From Cercis canadensis (Eukaryota; Streptophyta; Magnoliopsida; Fabales; Fabaceae), in NCBI GenBank assembly GCA_003255065.1, contig QAOA01006013.1:373408-437407 (forward strand): a stretch of 64,000 bases of DNA, read 5' to 3'. The notes below the pieces were generated by a model. The model had not been told where the DNA came from. It made no database searches and was given only the letters and a program-made list of their open reading frames with translations. Shown one piece after another: positions 24,953 to 37,617 of this stretch. The stretch's first letter is position 1, and the number at the start of each line of letters is the position of its first letter. Made by a program: the position numbers and the translations under genes.

Positions 24953-25416
24953 AGCTCTGGAGACTCCCAAGTGACTCAGCTTAGTCTGACTTGATCTGGA
25001 TAAGAAAAGCAGGTTGTACGTCAGCTACTTAAACACTTGTGACATATTATCTTTTGTCTGCCCAGATTTTCTAATTTCTCTGTCAAAAGCATAGCTTGTG
25101 GTCCTCTGAGAAGAAAACAGTTAAGTTGGCCATCAAAACAAAAAAAAAACAGAAAACAGATAGAAATAATGCTGTTGTAATACTACTTACCACAAGCCCA
25201 AATATGTGATGAATGCACCAGCGAGAATATTTTGAACTTCAACTATTCATTACTCTTTAAATAGAAAGTGAAACAGGAATGGATGTAAAGTAATTACTCA
25301 ACGATGAAAATTACCTACATATTTCTTTGCTCTAGAGGAGCAACCAGCTCATATATAGCAACATAATATCTGAATGTACCACCACTTTCATGGACAACAA
25401 TGAGAAATGAGAGAGA

Positions 25417-25450
25417 GGGGGGGGGGGGGGGGGGGGNGGGGGGGGGGGGG
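25417..25450. repeat. Poly-G run with an internal N
   Basis: About 34 Gs with an N at 25437, after a short GA run. It marks a sequencing or assembly break in a homopolymer. Confidence 0.95.
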
Positions 25451-27599
25451 AGAAAGAAAGGTATGAAGAAATAAGTAAATCAACACAAGCTTAGGAAAAA
25501 AAATTAATTGAATCACAATGTTTACCACCTTATGTGGGACACAAGGAAATTCTGTGACTGACTTCACACAATATGTACAATGAAAAAAGCTACTGTGCCA
25601 GGGAATATAAGCCCAACTTATTCTCGGATCAGTAGAAACGTACACAAGCCATTGATTTATGTAAATGGGCCCACCATATTATTTAATCAAGTGGCATCAG
25701 TTGTCTCCCTGCATTTCCGGGCAATAACGCCCAGGTCAAATAGCACTGTTCATGTACAAAGTGGAACATCTACAAGTTGAACATATCCAATGGTTGTGAA
25801 AGATTATAGGTCGAGGCTCTAAGTCTTGAAGCTCACTATTGATACAAATTAAAGGTTGAAAATGCTGAGGGAAATAAAAATAAAAAATATGACACTCAAC
25901 CAAAGATAAACAGGTACATCACAATTAACAATTATTAGTTAAAGCTAAGTAGTTAGAGAGATAGTAACATCTCCGGGATTAGTATTTGATCACGAGTTTT
26001 TCTATATGGAGAACTTAAATGAGTTCAAGTTAGAAAGGGTTCATTTCAATCATCAATGAAGTCGGTGAAAATAGAAATTAGAGAGTGAAAGCGAAAAGGG
26101 AGAGATGGGTTAGTTCAGCTCCCAATCAGCATGTTTGAAATATTTCAGACCAGAACCTAAGGAGCAGTGCCAGAGTGTCACAAAGACATGAGAATTAGCA
26201 GACCAAACTCTTAAAATCACGAGTTCCTATAATCGATTATTGAGTGGACTCAATTCAGAGTAGAGCAAAACAGATCAAAACACAGATACAGAAACAACAA
26301 ATACGAAAATTAAACATAGAACAGAATCAGATATATAAATATTGAGGATTCATCTCAAATTCAAATTATCTCAATTGAGGCGACAATAAGCAGTGTCCCC
26401 TGAAAAATTGGAAGTGAATATATGGAAAACTTTACCTATAATTCAGAGAAAAACCAAAAAGTGAATCAATCTAAAAGGTTCGGATTCCGGCCGAAAGCTG
26501 ATGCTGAAAGACAAAGTGGAGCCTATAAGAATGCAGAGAAGGAGGCGTTCTAATGTATTGCACACGTTTTTGGGTTTGTCGTCTTTACTCAAGCAATCTA
26601 AGAACACAAACTCCGTCCCGTAAGAATAAAGAAAGAGAGGACGTACAAGGCTTTTGCATTGTATGGTATTTGACTCTTAGGATTAGTGGGAAATTCTCTT
26701 GGACAAAGTGAGGAGATGCTATTCTGCAGCTCATACCAAGTGAATGTTCATTCTGGGCCGTCAGATTCGGGTCGATATTGTGTGATGGAGTTTCGATGAC
26801 CATTCGCTAGATGTTGACTTGAGAAGGGATAAAATAAGGTAAGTTAATGTTGGCTTATTGTGATTGTGAAAGGCTGCTATTATAGAAACTAAAAATAGGC
26901 GCAGGTCCCAAATGGTCTAATCGAAGTCTATAATCATTGTCATTATCATAATTCTTTTGGCAACTTTACCATACCATTTCCTATCCTACTTCTTCTCATT
27001 CTCTAACTTTGGCCTTCCGCTTAATAATTCAGACAAAGAAAATCAATGGAAACCATACTGTAATTACCATCCTATATTTTAGCTGCGAAAGTTCCCATTT
27101 GTTCATTGATCTTATTATATTCCCAATCCCTAATTTATCATTGTCAACCACCAAATTAACATAACTAGTCTAAACGGCATGGATTTAGTGCGTCCACGAA
27201 TGTGTCCTCTCAATTAACTTATATCTTCTTTCCACTTTTTCAATATGTAATTTAAAAAAAAAAATTATTCAAAAATTCAAACTGGGATGACCAATTTATT
27301 TTTAAAATTAAAAAAATGCTAAGATATATATTTCCGAAAATGATTATTTCTGTTAGGTTTTATATTAATTTTATAAAATGCAAACATACATTTTTCAGGA
27401 AAAAAAAAAAAAGAGATTTATGTATATGTTACTTTGCGTTATCAACTTTTTCGATTTGTTATCCTACATTCTCCCTCACATAAAAGTCTAACAGAAGTTC
27501 AAAAAAAAAATTGATGATTGTTACATAATTTTTTTTTACTTTCTTTTGCGCTAATGTCAAGAATTTATACATTTTTTTTTTGGTTTTCCACTGGTGTTT

Positions 27600-27765
27600 G
27601 GACTTCACTCAATTAATCCGGTTTCAAGCTAGAAAAGACCACAAAGACAGCACAACTCTCTTAACAGAAGCGTTTACATACCCAAGGGCTTGAACCTGAG
27701 ACCCTTGGTTAAGCTAGAACACTCCCTTACTAGATGATCTACACATTTGTTGGTCGAATTTATAC
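27600..27765 (-). mobile_element. Possible tRNA-derived SINE remnant
   Basis: On the minus strand, TAGATCATCTAGTAAGGG (27741-27724) resembles a pol III A box. GGTTCAAGCCC (27696-27686) resembles a B box about 28 bp downstream. No target-site duplication was found and both boxes are degenerate. Confidence 0.35.
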
Positions 27766-28599
27766 ATTTTTTTAACAAGAAGAAAACCATCTACTTTGTC
27801 TTTTCCAGAATTCTCTTTGCTCTCCAATTCTTAGCAACAAAGACAAGCCATCGCCTTCCTTTTGAATAAAAGAGCTTAGTGTATATTTAAAGAAAGAGCA
27901 AGAAAATTAATGTCATTTATGTCGTGGATAAACCCCATCTCAATTTGGTTTATGTGTCATCTATGATTGTGGCTCTCTCTCCTGGAGAAAGTTTCTCTAC
28001 AACTTATGAAATATAACATAACAGTTGAACCGAAATAGTATGATGCTAATATATAAATAACACTACCCTTTCTCTTTCAACTGTAATATCATTCTCAATT
28101 TAATATCTTTCAACCTAAGAATAATAAGCTCTTTTATTTATTTATTTAATTAGTTGAGCTATCCACAAGCCAACATTTCCTTTATAAACTTGATTTTAAA
28201 AAAGTTACAAAGACTCAAGTTGATTAAAAAAAAAAGTATATGAAAACTGGATTAAATTTGGGAATCAGATTATTTTGAGGGTAGAGAAGCCCAAATTAAG
28301 GGCCTACAAGCTTATCCAAAAGGGCGTAAACGGGAAAAGAGAAGAAAAAAAAAGAAGCAAGAGTTTATGTTGGTTCTCTTGTCTTGTCACTATTCAAAGT
28401 CCCAACTGTACAGGTGTCCAGCGAGCAGCGAGGCGAGTGACTAGGAATCCGTTGAGTGTGTATTCCCAAATCCCTATTATTCAGCAAACCAAACAAACGG
28501 AAAGAGTTGAATTGCCCAAACTCATAAAAATTAAACGAAAGAAAGTGGGCACTGCTAATCAGTTGAGTTCACAATTTCACAGCAGAGAGAGAAAGAGTG

Positions 28600-30314
28600 A
28601 TGGCCACACTAGAAGCATCCAATGAAGCCTTGGCAACGGTTGCCGAGAAGGCACCAATTACTGCTGAGAGAAAGGTCCGACCAGAATTGGACACCAAGCT
28701 CCCCAAACCCTGTAAATACTATATTCTCCATTCTCCTTTTCTTTCTCAAAATGGGTTCTCAAAGGTATAACTTGTAACTATAAATATTATTAATATTACC
28801 TTTAATTACAAGACATTTTTGAAAATTTCATATCAGATCAGATCAGATCAATGTCATCCGACGACTGGACCCAAAAGCACAAATTTCAATGGAGTTGCAT
28901 TAATTTTGACGATTTCAATGATTTTTTTGTTTTTGGGTATTTCTGTTCAGATATGCCTCGAGCTTTGGCTGCCCCTGATACAGAGAATGTGAATGGCACA
29001 TGGGGTCACGAGCATAATAACATGTCTGTTCTTCAGCAACACGCAGCATTCTTCGACCTTGACAATGATGGTATCATCTACCCATGGGAAACATTTAGAG
29101 GTACTGTTTGAATTTATTAACGATTGACAGTGCTCACATGTGCTTGTTTGCTTGGGAGGTCTGAGTTTCAAACCCTTCCTTTCTTATATATGAATTGGAT
29201 TAATTTACAGCCTTTAAATCACATCAAAAGCCATTTTCTAGAGTGTATTCAGAGCAATTTCAATCCAATATAAGGCTGCTGCACCTCTACTATAACTATG
29301 GTTAATAACTGTACATGCTTTGATCACTTCAGGGAATTTAATTGTGGCAGTTGATGCATAACAGGGAATTTCATCATTTCAATATATATCTATCATCTTA
29401 ATTAATTAAAAAAAAAAAAAAGGATATTTGACTTTGCTCTTCCTGGTTTAGATTTAATCAACCTGTATGGGTCATGGCTATCTAAGTCTAAGGAACTTAC
29501 TCTGTTTTCTTTAGTTTTTTTCTCAGAATTGATTCTCATTTTGCAGGACTCCGCACAATTGGTTTCAATGTGGTTTCTTCCTTCATACTTATGATTCTTG
29601 TTCATGCAACTATGAGTTATTCTACTCTTCCTGTAAGACTGTTTGTGTTTTTATATGACTCTTGCCTATTTATATATGTTGATACACCTTAGCATGTCTT
29701 CCACTTACTTGTACATGTTTTCAAACAGACGTGGCTACCTTCACCTTTCTTCCCAATTTACATACAAAACATCCACAGGGGAAAGCATGGAAGTGACTCA
29801 GGGAGCTATGACACAGAGGGAAGGTAAGAAGAATGCCATATTCATGCTCGTTGTGGTACATGATGACATCAAATACTTTACCAGGAGCCTGTGTTATTTC
29901 AAATACTGCAGGTTCATCCCAGCCAATTTTGAAAATATGTTCAGCAAGTATGCTCGTACAGTGCCTGAGAAGTTGACATTCAAAGAGCTCTGGCACATGA
30001 CTCAAGCGAACAGAGTCGCATTTGATTTCTTTGGCTGGTTCCTTCTCTCTCTCTCTCTCTCTCTACATGCATGTACTTGCATTGACAATTTTCTTGCATT
30101 ATTCAAAACACAAATATGCACGATCTCAAGTACAGTCTAATTTTTTTACGCCAATTGCAGGGCTGCGAGTAAAATGGAATGGGGAGTTTTGTATGTTCTT
30201 GCAAAAGATGAAGAAGGTTTTTTGTCAAAAGAAGCAGTGAGGCGTTGTTTTGATGGGAGCTTATTTGAGTATTGTGCTAAAGTGCGTAAGGGCACTGCTG
30301 GCAAGATGGCTTGA
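28600..30314 (+). CDS. Caleosin / peroxygenase
   Basis: Exons 28600-28711, 28951-29100, 29547-29632, 29729-29823, 29912-30037 and 30161-30314 give 240 residues with all phases consistent. A single EF-hand calcium loop is visible ([17 protein letters not shown], residues about 69-85). A hydrophobic segment follows ([17 protein letters not shown]). Then comes the Pro-knot region that anchors caleosins in lipid droplets ([20 protein letters not shown]), whose His residues ligate haem. Caleosins are Ca-dependent haem peroxygenases that oxidise unsaturated fatty acids using hydroperoxides, on oil bodies or membranes, often induced by stress or ABA. Length and exon pattern are normal. Which subclass (seed-type or vegetative) it belongs to I cannot tell. 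Confidence 0.95.
30044..30064. repeat. (CT)n microsatellite in the last caleosin intron
   Basis: About ten CT units just after the donor of exon 5. Confidence 0.9.
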
Positions 30315-30602
30315 TTAGAAAATTGTCCATGTTAGATGATTGTTATTATGGTTCCGTTCCATATTTAGTACTTTGCTTATCCCAAAAAATGTATTAGTAT
30401 TCAAGTGCACCTGCATTATTGTTCTCTAGTGACTGGTTAAAATGACAATAACATTCATTAGCCAAAAGAAAAAGGAAAATAAAAAGGCATTTCTTTCCAA
30501 TGGTGATAACTGATATCCGCTGTGCCTAGTTACCTTTGTACTTTTGTAGCATGTGTCCATGCATTCCCTCATTGGTAAATCAATGTCAGAGTGTTTATGT
30601 GT

Positions 30603-30782
30603 GGGAAGAGATCCAGTCATGTTAACTTGAGTCATGTTGCTTAGATCTAAGCCGTCTATTCCATTTAAAGTCATTTCAACCATTAAAACACATTAATATT
30701 TAATGGTTGAAATGAGCTTTAATAGAATAGACGGCTCAGATCTGAGCAACATGACTCAAGTGACATGACTGGATCCAAATCC
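30603..30782. mobile_element. Mutator-type foldback MITE, 180 bp
   Basis: The two halves are inverted copies of each other over about 80 bp (for example GATCCAGTCATGTTAACTTG on the left, matched in inverted form on the right), with a small AT-rich loop around 30690-30700. It is flanked by a perfect 10 bp direct repeat GTTTATGTGT at 30593-30602 and 30783-30792. The 9-10 bp duplication is typical of MULEs. It has no coding capacity. Confidence 0.85.
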
Positions 30783-30906
30783 GTTTATGTGTACATAGGC
30801 AAACTGCATTCTGAAACAATATCATAAATTTCATAACAAATTTATCACACAGTAACTCCGGGTTTGGAAATACCTTGGCTACCAACGTGCAACAAGTACA
30901 CCGCAA

Positions 30907-31392
30907 GCTAGACAAATATTTTTTTTTAACTTTATAAATGTTATTTATATTCAACAATAGTTATATCCCTTCGGTATATTTTCTCAAATAACATAGTTTC
31001 CAGTGTCCATTCATACAAAAACTTAGCAAATTGATCTCTTTACATAATTACTAAATTATAGAGGTGTGATTGAAAAATCAAAACATAATGGTGTGCAAAA
31101 AAAAAAATTATCTGTCAATAAAATACTTCAATTACTTTAGTGATGTAGCNGCTAGACAAATATTTTTTTTTAACTTTATAAATGTTATTTTATATTCAAC
31201 AATAGTTATATCCCTTCGTATATTTTCTCAAATAACATAGTTTCCAGTGTCCATTCATACAAAAACTTAGCAAATTGATCTCTTTACATAATTACTAAAT
31301 TATAGAGGTGTGATTGAAAAATCAAAACATAATGGTGTGCAAAAAAAAAATTATCTGTCAATAAAATACTTTAATTACTTTAGTGATGTAGC
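30907..31392. repeat. Tandem near-duplicate (~242 bp) split by a single N
   Basis: Copy 1 is 30907-31149, copy 2 is 31151-31392, and the N is 31150. Only single-base and homopolymer differences exist. It is intergenic and most likely an assembly artefact. Confidence 0.9.
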
Positions 31393-31651
31393 ACATTACT
31401 ATTTGGCGATAACATATAGAGTTTTACACTAAGAGTAAATCTTTATAATTTTTTTTCTCTTGAGTTATATGATGGCATGAAAGTTTAAATCTTTAATCCT
31501 TTACAATCCACTCAAAACTCCTCTTCATAAAACCACACTTAATAACTTTTGGTGGATCCAATTTAAACTTAATTTATTTAAATAAAACAATGTGCAAGAA
31601 TTAATAACTCCAAGAAAAATAATAATAGCAATTAAATTGACTTTAAAAAAT

Positions 31652-32149
31652 AGTTTAAATGTACTACAGGTCCCTGTAGTTTGAACAAATTTTGAATCAT
31701 GCCCTTATAAATTTTTTTTTTTCTTTTTTTAAGTCCTTATAGTTTAAAATTTTAATTGAGTCATTGTCATCATCCCCAGTTATAAATCTGTCAGTTTAGT
31801 GCTGACATAAAAAATGACTTGTCTATGTTGTAATAAAAGAAACTGACATAGCGCCTAAATAGCACAAAAATTGCTACTTCATCAACTTTTTTATGCACTT
31901 TTTTGAGCCAAAATTTGATAAGATAACAATTTTTGTACCACTTTGTCAACATGTTAACTTTTTTTATTGTCACATAGATAAGTCATTTGCTATGTTAGCA
32001 CTAAATTGATTGAATTATAATCGAAGAGTGATAGCGAGGACCAAATTTAAAAAAATTTAAACTATAAGAACCCCAAAAGAAAAAAAAAAATCATAAAGAC
32101 CTAATTTAAAATTTGTCAAAACTATAAAGACCTATAATATATTTAAACT
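31652..32149. mobile_element. Non-autonomous TIR element, ~498 bp (copy A of a two-copy family)
   Basis: Left end AGTTTAAATGTACTACAGGT mirrors the right end. Inverted similarity extends through most of the element, with an internal core containing ATTGTCACATAGATAAGTCA. Flanks TTAAAAAAT and TTAAAAATA form an imperfect 9 bp duplication. The same element occurs at 45906-46405. Confidence 0.75.
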
Positions 32150-32921
32150 TTAAAAATATAATCAGAAATCAAATACGCTTAAGGATTTAAAATAAAAACT
32201 AATAGCATATCATATCTGCTACTAAATTTGTACGGAATTAGCGCTAGTTTTTGTCTGTTTGCCTCTTAAAATAATGAAAAGGCATCCAACATCTAAATAA
32301 CCCCATATAAATTCACATTCTCCAATAATTTTTTATTTTGATAATAAAATACATCTCCTAGCTTGACCTTTTGGCCGACAAAAGTTGATCTCGGATAGTA
32401 CAAGAATAATCCATCTTCCTCTCATAAATTTGAAAAAAAAAGTCTGCTCTATATGATTGCCTTGATGTTACAGGAACAACGAGGAGAACCGTTTAAAAAC
32501 CATATACTGCCAGCTCTCTGGAAATGAATGCTTGCAAAAAATAACTATGAAAAGCTCAACTACTCAACCTGCAATTAGTCACCTGAATCTTGTTTCCAAT
32601 AACCTAGTCCCTGTCCGGAAGGGGGAAAAAGTGTTAAGCATGCAGGCAACAGTATCTTCTATGGTAAAGTTGAGCCAAAAGAAATCAGAGTTTAATTTCT
32701 CAGAGGACATTGATTGAAGGAGAAAATGTCACAGAACTATCATCGAACTCTTTTTGATAATTAGGAATGACGATGACACCTGATTGCATGACACAATTGA
32801 AGGCGAACTTTTTTGTCTTTGGCCCTAATTGGAGGTGAACTAGAATGCGTTCTAAGAACTAAACGTGGATAAAAGTAAATGAAGAAATACTTTATTGCCA
32901 ATTGGGTCAATACTCAGTACC

Positions 32922-35900
32922 TCAAGAAATTCGTTTCGCTCCAGTTGCGCCAACGGTTGTGGGGATCGCCTCGCTGGCCTCAATGGGTTCAGACAATTCT
33001 CTAACCCGTTTTCCCATTGTTCTTTTTCCTATAAAATGAACCATAAAGTGCAAGGAAACAACAATTTTAGTTTTTCTTGGATATCATATTAGCGCTGTGA
33101 TAAGTAATGTATAGATATTACACAGTAAAGATGAGGAAGCACACCACACAACCAAAAGCAGACTCGGCCTCTTTTTAAATCAAAATTTGTTGACAGAACA
33201 TTGTCCTCTTAACTACCTAGCAACTAATTGAATCATTGTGTTTTCATCTATGTCCAGCAATATGAAATTTCAATTCTCAAGAAGCTAAATGGTAAACCAA
33301 CTAATAAGGATCATAAGAAAAATTATCATTACAATTTTGAACACATACCACTAACTACTTTGAGAAAAAGAAAGGAACTGAGAGAACAAACTTAAATTTT
33401 GACATGCTACAGCATGACTAGGATAAATTCTAGCATCTGCCACAAATCACAAAATAATAATGAGCTTTTAGCTTCAGAATTAGGTACTATGTAACTGACC
33501 TTTTCGTTTCTTATCACGGCATAATGTACTTCCACAACAACATTGAAATGCTTCAATAGGATGGTCATGATCATCAAAGTCAATACCATAATCCTGCAAA
33601 TAATTTCACACATATCTTGTTGATCAGGAAACTCAGAAAACTTCACAGAAACTTCTGACAAAACACAATACTGTTAAGGAATATCTCACAACCACAAAAC
33701 CATGTAACCTATAAAAAATAAAATTCCTTACTGGTCACTATTTAAAGCAACCATTTATAAGTAACGTTTGCAGAAATAAGGCAAAAAAAACTTGTATTAG
33801 TCAGTCAAACCTACTCACCCATGTCAGCTCCTCATAAGCACTCACTTTCCTGTTAGTAAAGAAGGCAAGCTGCAGATAAGGAACAGATCACAGTCTTAAT
33901 ATATGTTCAAAAAATAATTTTCCTCATCTGCCCCTGACAATGTAAGTAAATTTGTCTGTTGTACAAGTTCCTCTAATAGGCTCGGAGAGACAATAATGAA
34001 AAAATGTAAATATAAAATCATCTAAAACTTTACGCGATAATAGTGGCGATCAGGAGTCTCCACTTCAACTGGAACGTCTATCAGATTTGCATCAGAGCAT
34101 CTGGAGTGAATAGGCAATTTAGATGCAAAGAAAAGAAAAGAGGCTGCACTATGATGGACTCTGACCAAAATGCAACAGCAGGGATCCATCCCAACAGTAG
34201 GGTATTGTGAAACAGTAAAAGAAATTTCATATCTCAGTCTCGATCCTCTTTAACTTCAGCATATATTCAACTTGAAATTAACAGTAGTGAATCATTCCGC
34301 AGGCATGATCATTTAAAATAGAAAAGAAAAAGAAAGTAGAAAGTAGAAATTAGATAATGACCCATTAAACTCAAAATTCATATTAGACCATGATAGACGC
34401 CAATGCACCTGTTTGGTTATGCAAAGAGGTTATTTTATTTGGGAAACATGGTTATCAAATTTCAAGTTATTGTTGTTAGGTCAAAAAATATTTTCAAATC
34501 TCCTTCAGGGCCACTTTTCAAGGAAACTATAATTTAAGGATCCTGCTTAAAATTTAAATTATTTTGAAGGCTCTTAATTCTAGGTGACGGGTACCTAGCC
34601 ATCCGTTTAGGAACAAAATAGCTGAAAGGTTTAGGGTCTATTTGATTTCTGTTTTTAAAAACTGTAAACAAAAAAAAACTTGTTTGATAGGACTGTTTTC
34701 AAAAATATGTTTTGAAAACTTCTTCTCACAAAATTATTCTAAAAACAAGAAAACAAAAACAAGAGAAGGCTGTTTTCAAAATCTGTTTTTAAAAACAAAA
34801 ACACTTTCAAACACACCCTTAATCATTCAATATCTTAAGCGACAAAAAATACTTATCACTCCATATTCACAAATAAGGAGGACAAAAATAATACTAAAAC
34901 AAGGAAAAATGAAAAGTAATGATTAGAACTACAGAAATGCACATGAAATAACATACACACAAGCAAACACTACCTATGATTGATAAATCTTGCAACATTT
35001 CCATTATATGTTGCATCTAGACATAGTGCCTCCTCATCCTTTAACACTCTTTCTGAGCCCCAGTCTGCATCAAGGGTTACAGGGTATGTATGCCTATCAT
35101 CGCTGCTACTGTTCACAATCCTTTCATATAACTCCATGTTGGTTAATATTTCCCCAACATATTCACATATAAAGGATCCCATGGGCAAATCTTCTAGTGT
35201 TCTAAGACCCCAGCCCTTTCCTTCACGAGTCAAGAACACCTGCAGTATAAAAGATGAGATGTGCGTATATCATGAAGAACTAACAAATGAAAAATGTAGC
35301 AATAAGAATAGCCGGTACTCTTAAAAATATATATAACCAATAAAAGTTTTGCAGGATTTGTTCAAATAAAAAAAACAAATGTGTGCACTAGTAGCAGAAA
35401 CTAATTAATTTAGTGAACCAACTAGGAATTTTTATTCTCTTGAAGATGTCTCAGTCTCTGGTACCAAAAAAAAAAAAAAAACAATAATAATAATAATAAT
35501 AAAACAAGACGCTGAACTCCAACAAGTAACATTTTTCTGATGCTTTTTAGTTTAACTTTTGAACAGCAAAAGATGACATCGAAGAGAAATATACTGATTA
35601 ATATATTGTCATTAGTTCAGCTGCATTAAGGCAAAAAAAGAAAAGTTTTAGGGTTACAGTCACGGATAATGTGGCATCAAGAGTTCCTCCCCCCAAATAT
35701 ATTTCCATCCTTACTTGCCATAATTTTATATATTTGCTACCATGATAATTCTATTTGATGAACGAACCAAAAAGTATGAGTCATGAAAAAAACAATTCCA
35801 CTGAACACATTGTAAGAGGCTTCAAAGAACAGCTAACCTGTAATTTGCATCCTAAACNACATCGAAGAGAAATATACTGATTAATATACTGTCATTAGTT

Positions 35901-37617
35901 CAGCTGCATTAAGGCAAAAAAAGAAAAGTTTTAGGGTTACAGTCACGGATAATGTGGCATCAAGACTTCCTCCGCCCAAATATATTTCCATCCTTACTTG
36001 CCATAATTTTATATATTTGCTACCATGATAATTCTATTTGATGAACGAACCAAAAAGTATGAGTCATGAAAAAAACAATTCCACTGAACACATTGTAAGA
36101 GGCTTCAAAGAACAGCTAACCTGTAATTTGCATCCTAAACCTCGTTGCACTACCCGATTTCCACACTGCATGTCACATCCACATTTCCTCCAACATTCCT
36201 TTATGAACTTCCTAACTGGATGCCCCTTGCATGCTTCTGGCTTATACTCATTCTTAGACCTCTCCAGTGGGCAGTCTTGACAGTACACATAACGATGAGC
36301 CAGAGGTTCCTTTTTCATAAACATGCAAGTCCTTAGAAATTCTTCTTTCAACAAACCTTGCGGGGTGTAAGCAAACTCTCCACCAGTTTCTTGAGAACAT
36401 GCACAGGGTAATGATAATGAAAGACAGTCACCTGAACAATCTGAACAGCAATCCTCATCCACAATCCGAGCCAGTGAAATATTTACGTTAGCACTTTGGT
36501 ATATTACATTATGTGGTATGTAATTAAACTTTGGCAAGTCCTCATTGCCAATTTCATCTATCAATGATATTGTCACCCTTTCTGAACCTTTTGTTATGTC
36601 ATTAGAAAAATGAACGCGTTTCTTTTGATCTTGAGCAACAGCTTGCTGTGGCAAAACTGATCCATTGTGTGACTTCGAATACTTAGGACTTGAGCACTTT
36701 CGATTTGAATTTATGCCCAAATACTCAGTTTTTGACTTCATTATCTCTCTCTTACAATGATCGCTTGGCATATTTTTTCTTTGGATATGAGCATGCCTAG
36801 GTTCACAAATTGGCTCTTCACAATGCCTTGCAGATGATGATTTTCTATCTCCAAGTGCCATACGGAGCGAATTTGAGGTGATTTCTACGTCACTCAACAT
36901 TGTATGCGATTCCTGAGGACTAGTTCTGGGCTTCATATTTTTCATGAAAGGTTGAGATGACTCAATGATTTCGTGTCCAGAAATTTTTATAGGTATTTCA
37001 ATATCTTCTATAGATAACATTGAGCTTGTGTTATCCATGGTTGACGAAATCTGATCATCTTCATCTGCCAAGTGCAGTTTCCGAGTTGCTCTTCGTCTAC
37101 CATCATGATTGATGGGAGCCTTTTGCTTACCTTCTGCAAGCTATATGAAAGAATATAATAAGGCATTATTAATATATAACTACAAGATATACTCATGAAG
37201 AGAATAAAGAAAGGAAAGAACACACTTGATGCAGATTCAAATGGTGCAATTACAGTTAGTGGGTAATTTACAACACTTAGTTTACTCGTCAAATTCTTAT
37301 ATGCCCAACAGACAGATATATATACAAACAAATTAAAGCATATTCTATTAAGTCAATGCATGTAGAAAATTTATAATGAGAGTTGAGAAAATCGATGTTT
37401 AAATATATAAACAAAATGTGTTTAGAAGAGTAACCTCATCTTCCTTAAACTCAAAGTATGCATCTATAAGCGTCCGATAATTGTCTTCTTCAATAGGTTC
37501 CCAGTTTTTGTCATACACTCTTAACAGCTCTATCAACACTGGCTTCACCTCTTCATGAGAAATTCCCAAGGCCTTCATAGCTCTAAAGGCCTTCATAACT
37601 CTTGGATGCGGAGACAT
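32922..37617 (-). CDS. SUVR1/2/4-type histone-lysine N-methyltransferase (WIYLD + SET)
   Basis: Complement of join(32922-33028, 33500-33593, 33819-33869, 34034-34100, 34974-35239, 36121-37140, 37435-37617), giving 595 residues. The N-terminal exon is a WIYLD domain, known to bind ubiquitin in SUVR4 (RAMKALGISHEEVKPVLIEL). A long basic, poorly conserved linker follows. Then come pre-SET cysteine clusters (CCSDCSGDC, CACSQETGG, CGCDMQCGNR), a SET domain (GWGLRTLEDLPMGSFICEYV, RFINHRCSDAN, EELTWDYG) and post-SET CCCGSTLCRD. Such enzymes methylate histone H3 lysine 9 or act in RNA-directed silencing of transposons. The start is the first ATG after an in-frame upstream TTG. The last exon, inferred from an acceptor at 33029, adds a 35-residue basic tail. 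Pre-SET and SET residues look intact, so activity is plausible. A Tourist MITE sits in an intron. Confidence 0.9.
34634..34818. mobile_element. Tourist-like (PIF/Harbinger) MITE, 185 bp
   Basis: Terminal inverted repeats GGGTCTATTTGATTTCTGTT (left) and, on the minus strand from the right end, GGGTGTGTTTGAAAGTGTTT. TTA target duplications are at 34631-34633 and 34819-34821. It lies in the SET-gene intron between 34100 and 34974. Confidence 0.75.
35483..35503. repeat. (AAT)n microsatellite
   Basis: About six AAT units after a poly-A run, in the SET-gene intron. Confidence 0.85.
35576..36140. repeat. Tandem near-duplicate (282 bp) split by a single N, including an exon edge
   Basis: Copy 1 is 35576-35857, copy 2 is 35859-36140, and the N is 35858. 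Two or three substitutions only. Copy 1 ends inside a truncated repeat of the donor end of the large SET-gene exon (35837-35857); the real exon uses copy 2. Probably an assembly artefact. Confidence 0.9.

Larger units (their letters stand above)
24953..28599. other. 5' region of the MYB-CC gene and divergent space to the caleosin gene
   Basis: Probably includes noncoding 5' exons of the MYB-CC gene. Candidate minus-strand exon ends are near 25333 (ATGTAG|GTAATT) and 26437 (TTATAG|GTAAAG). Also present are a G homopolymer with a single N (25417-25450), a weak SINE-like stretch (27600-27765), and AT-rich sequence up to the caleosin start. No further coding exon was recognised. Confidence 0.45.
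30315..32921. other. Intergenic region rich in small transposons
   Basis: Between caleosin (+) and the SET-domain gene (-). It contains the 180 bp foldback element at 30603, the N-split duplicate at 30907-31392 and the ~500 bp element at 31652. The rest (32150-32921) is AT-rich; the open frame at 32532-32717 has no recognisable product. Confidence 0.7.

Noticed and set aside
25417-25450. G-quadruplex regulatory element
   Set aside because: A pure G run with an internal N is more likely a sequencing or assembly fault; length is unreliable.
32532-32717. Plus-strand 61-residue open frame
   Set aside because: No family resemblance and isolated in repeat-rich intergenic DNA.
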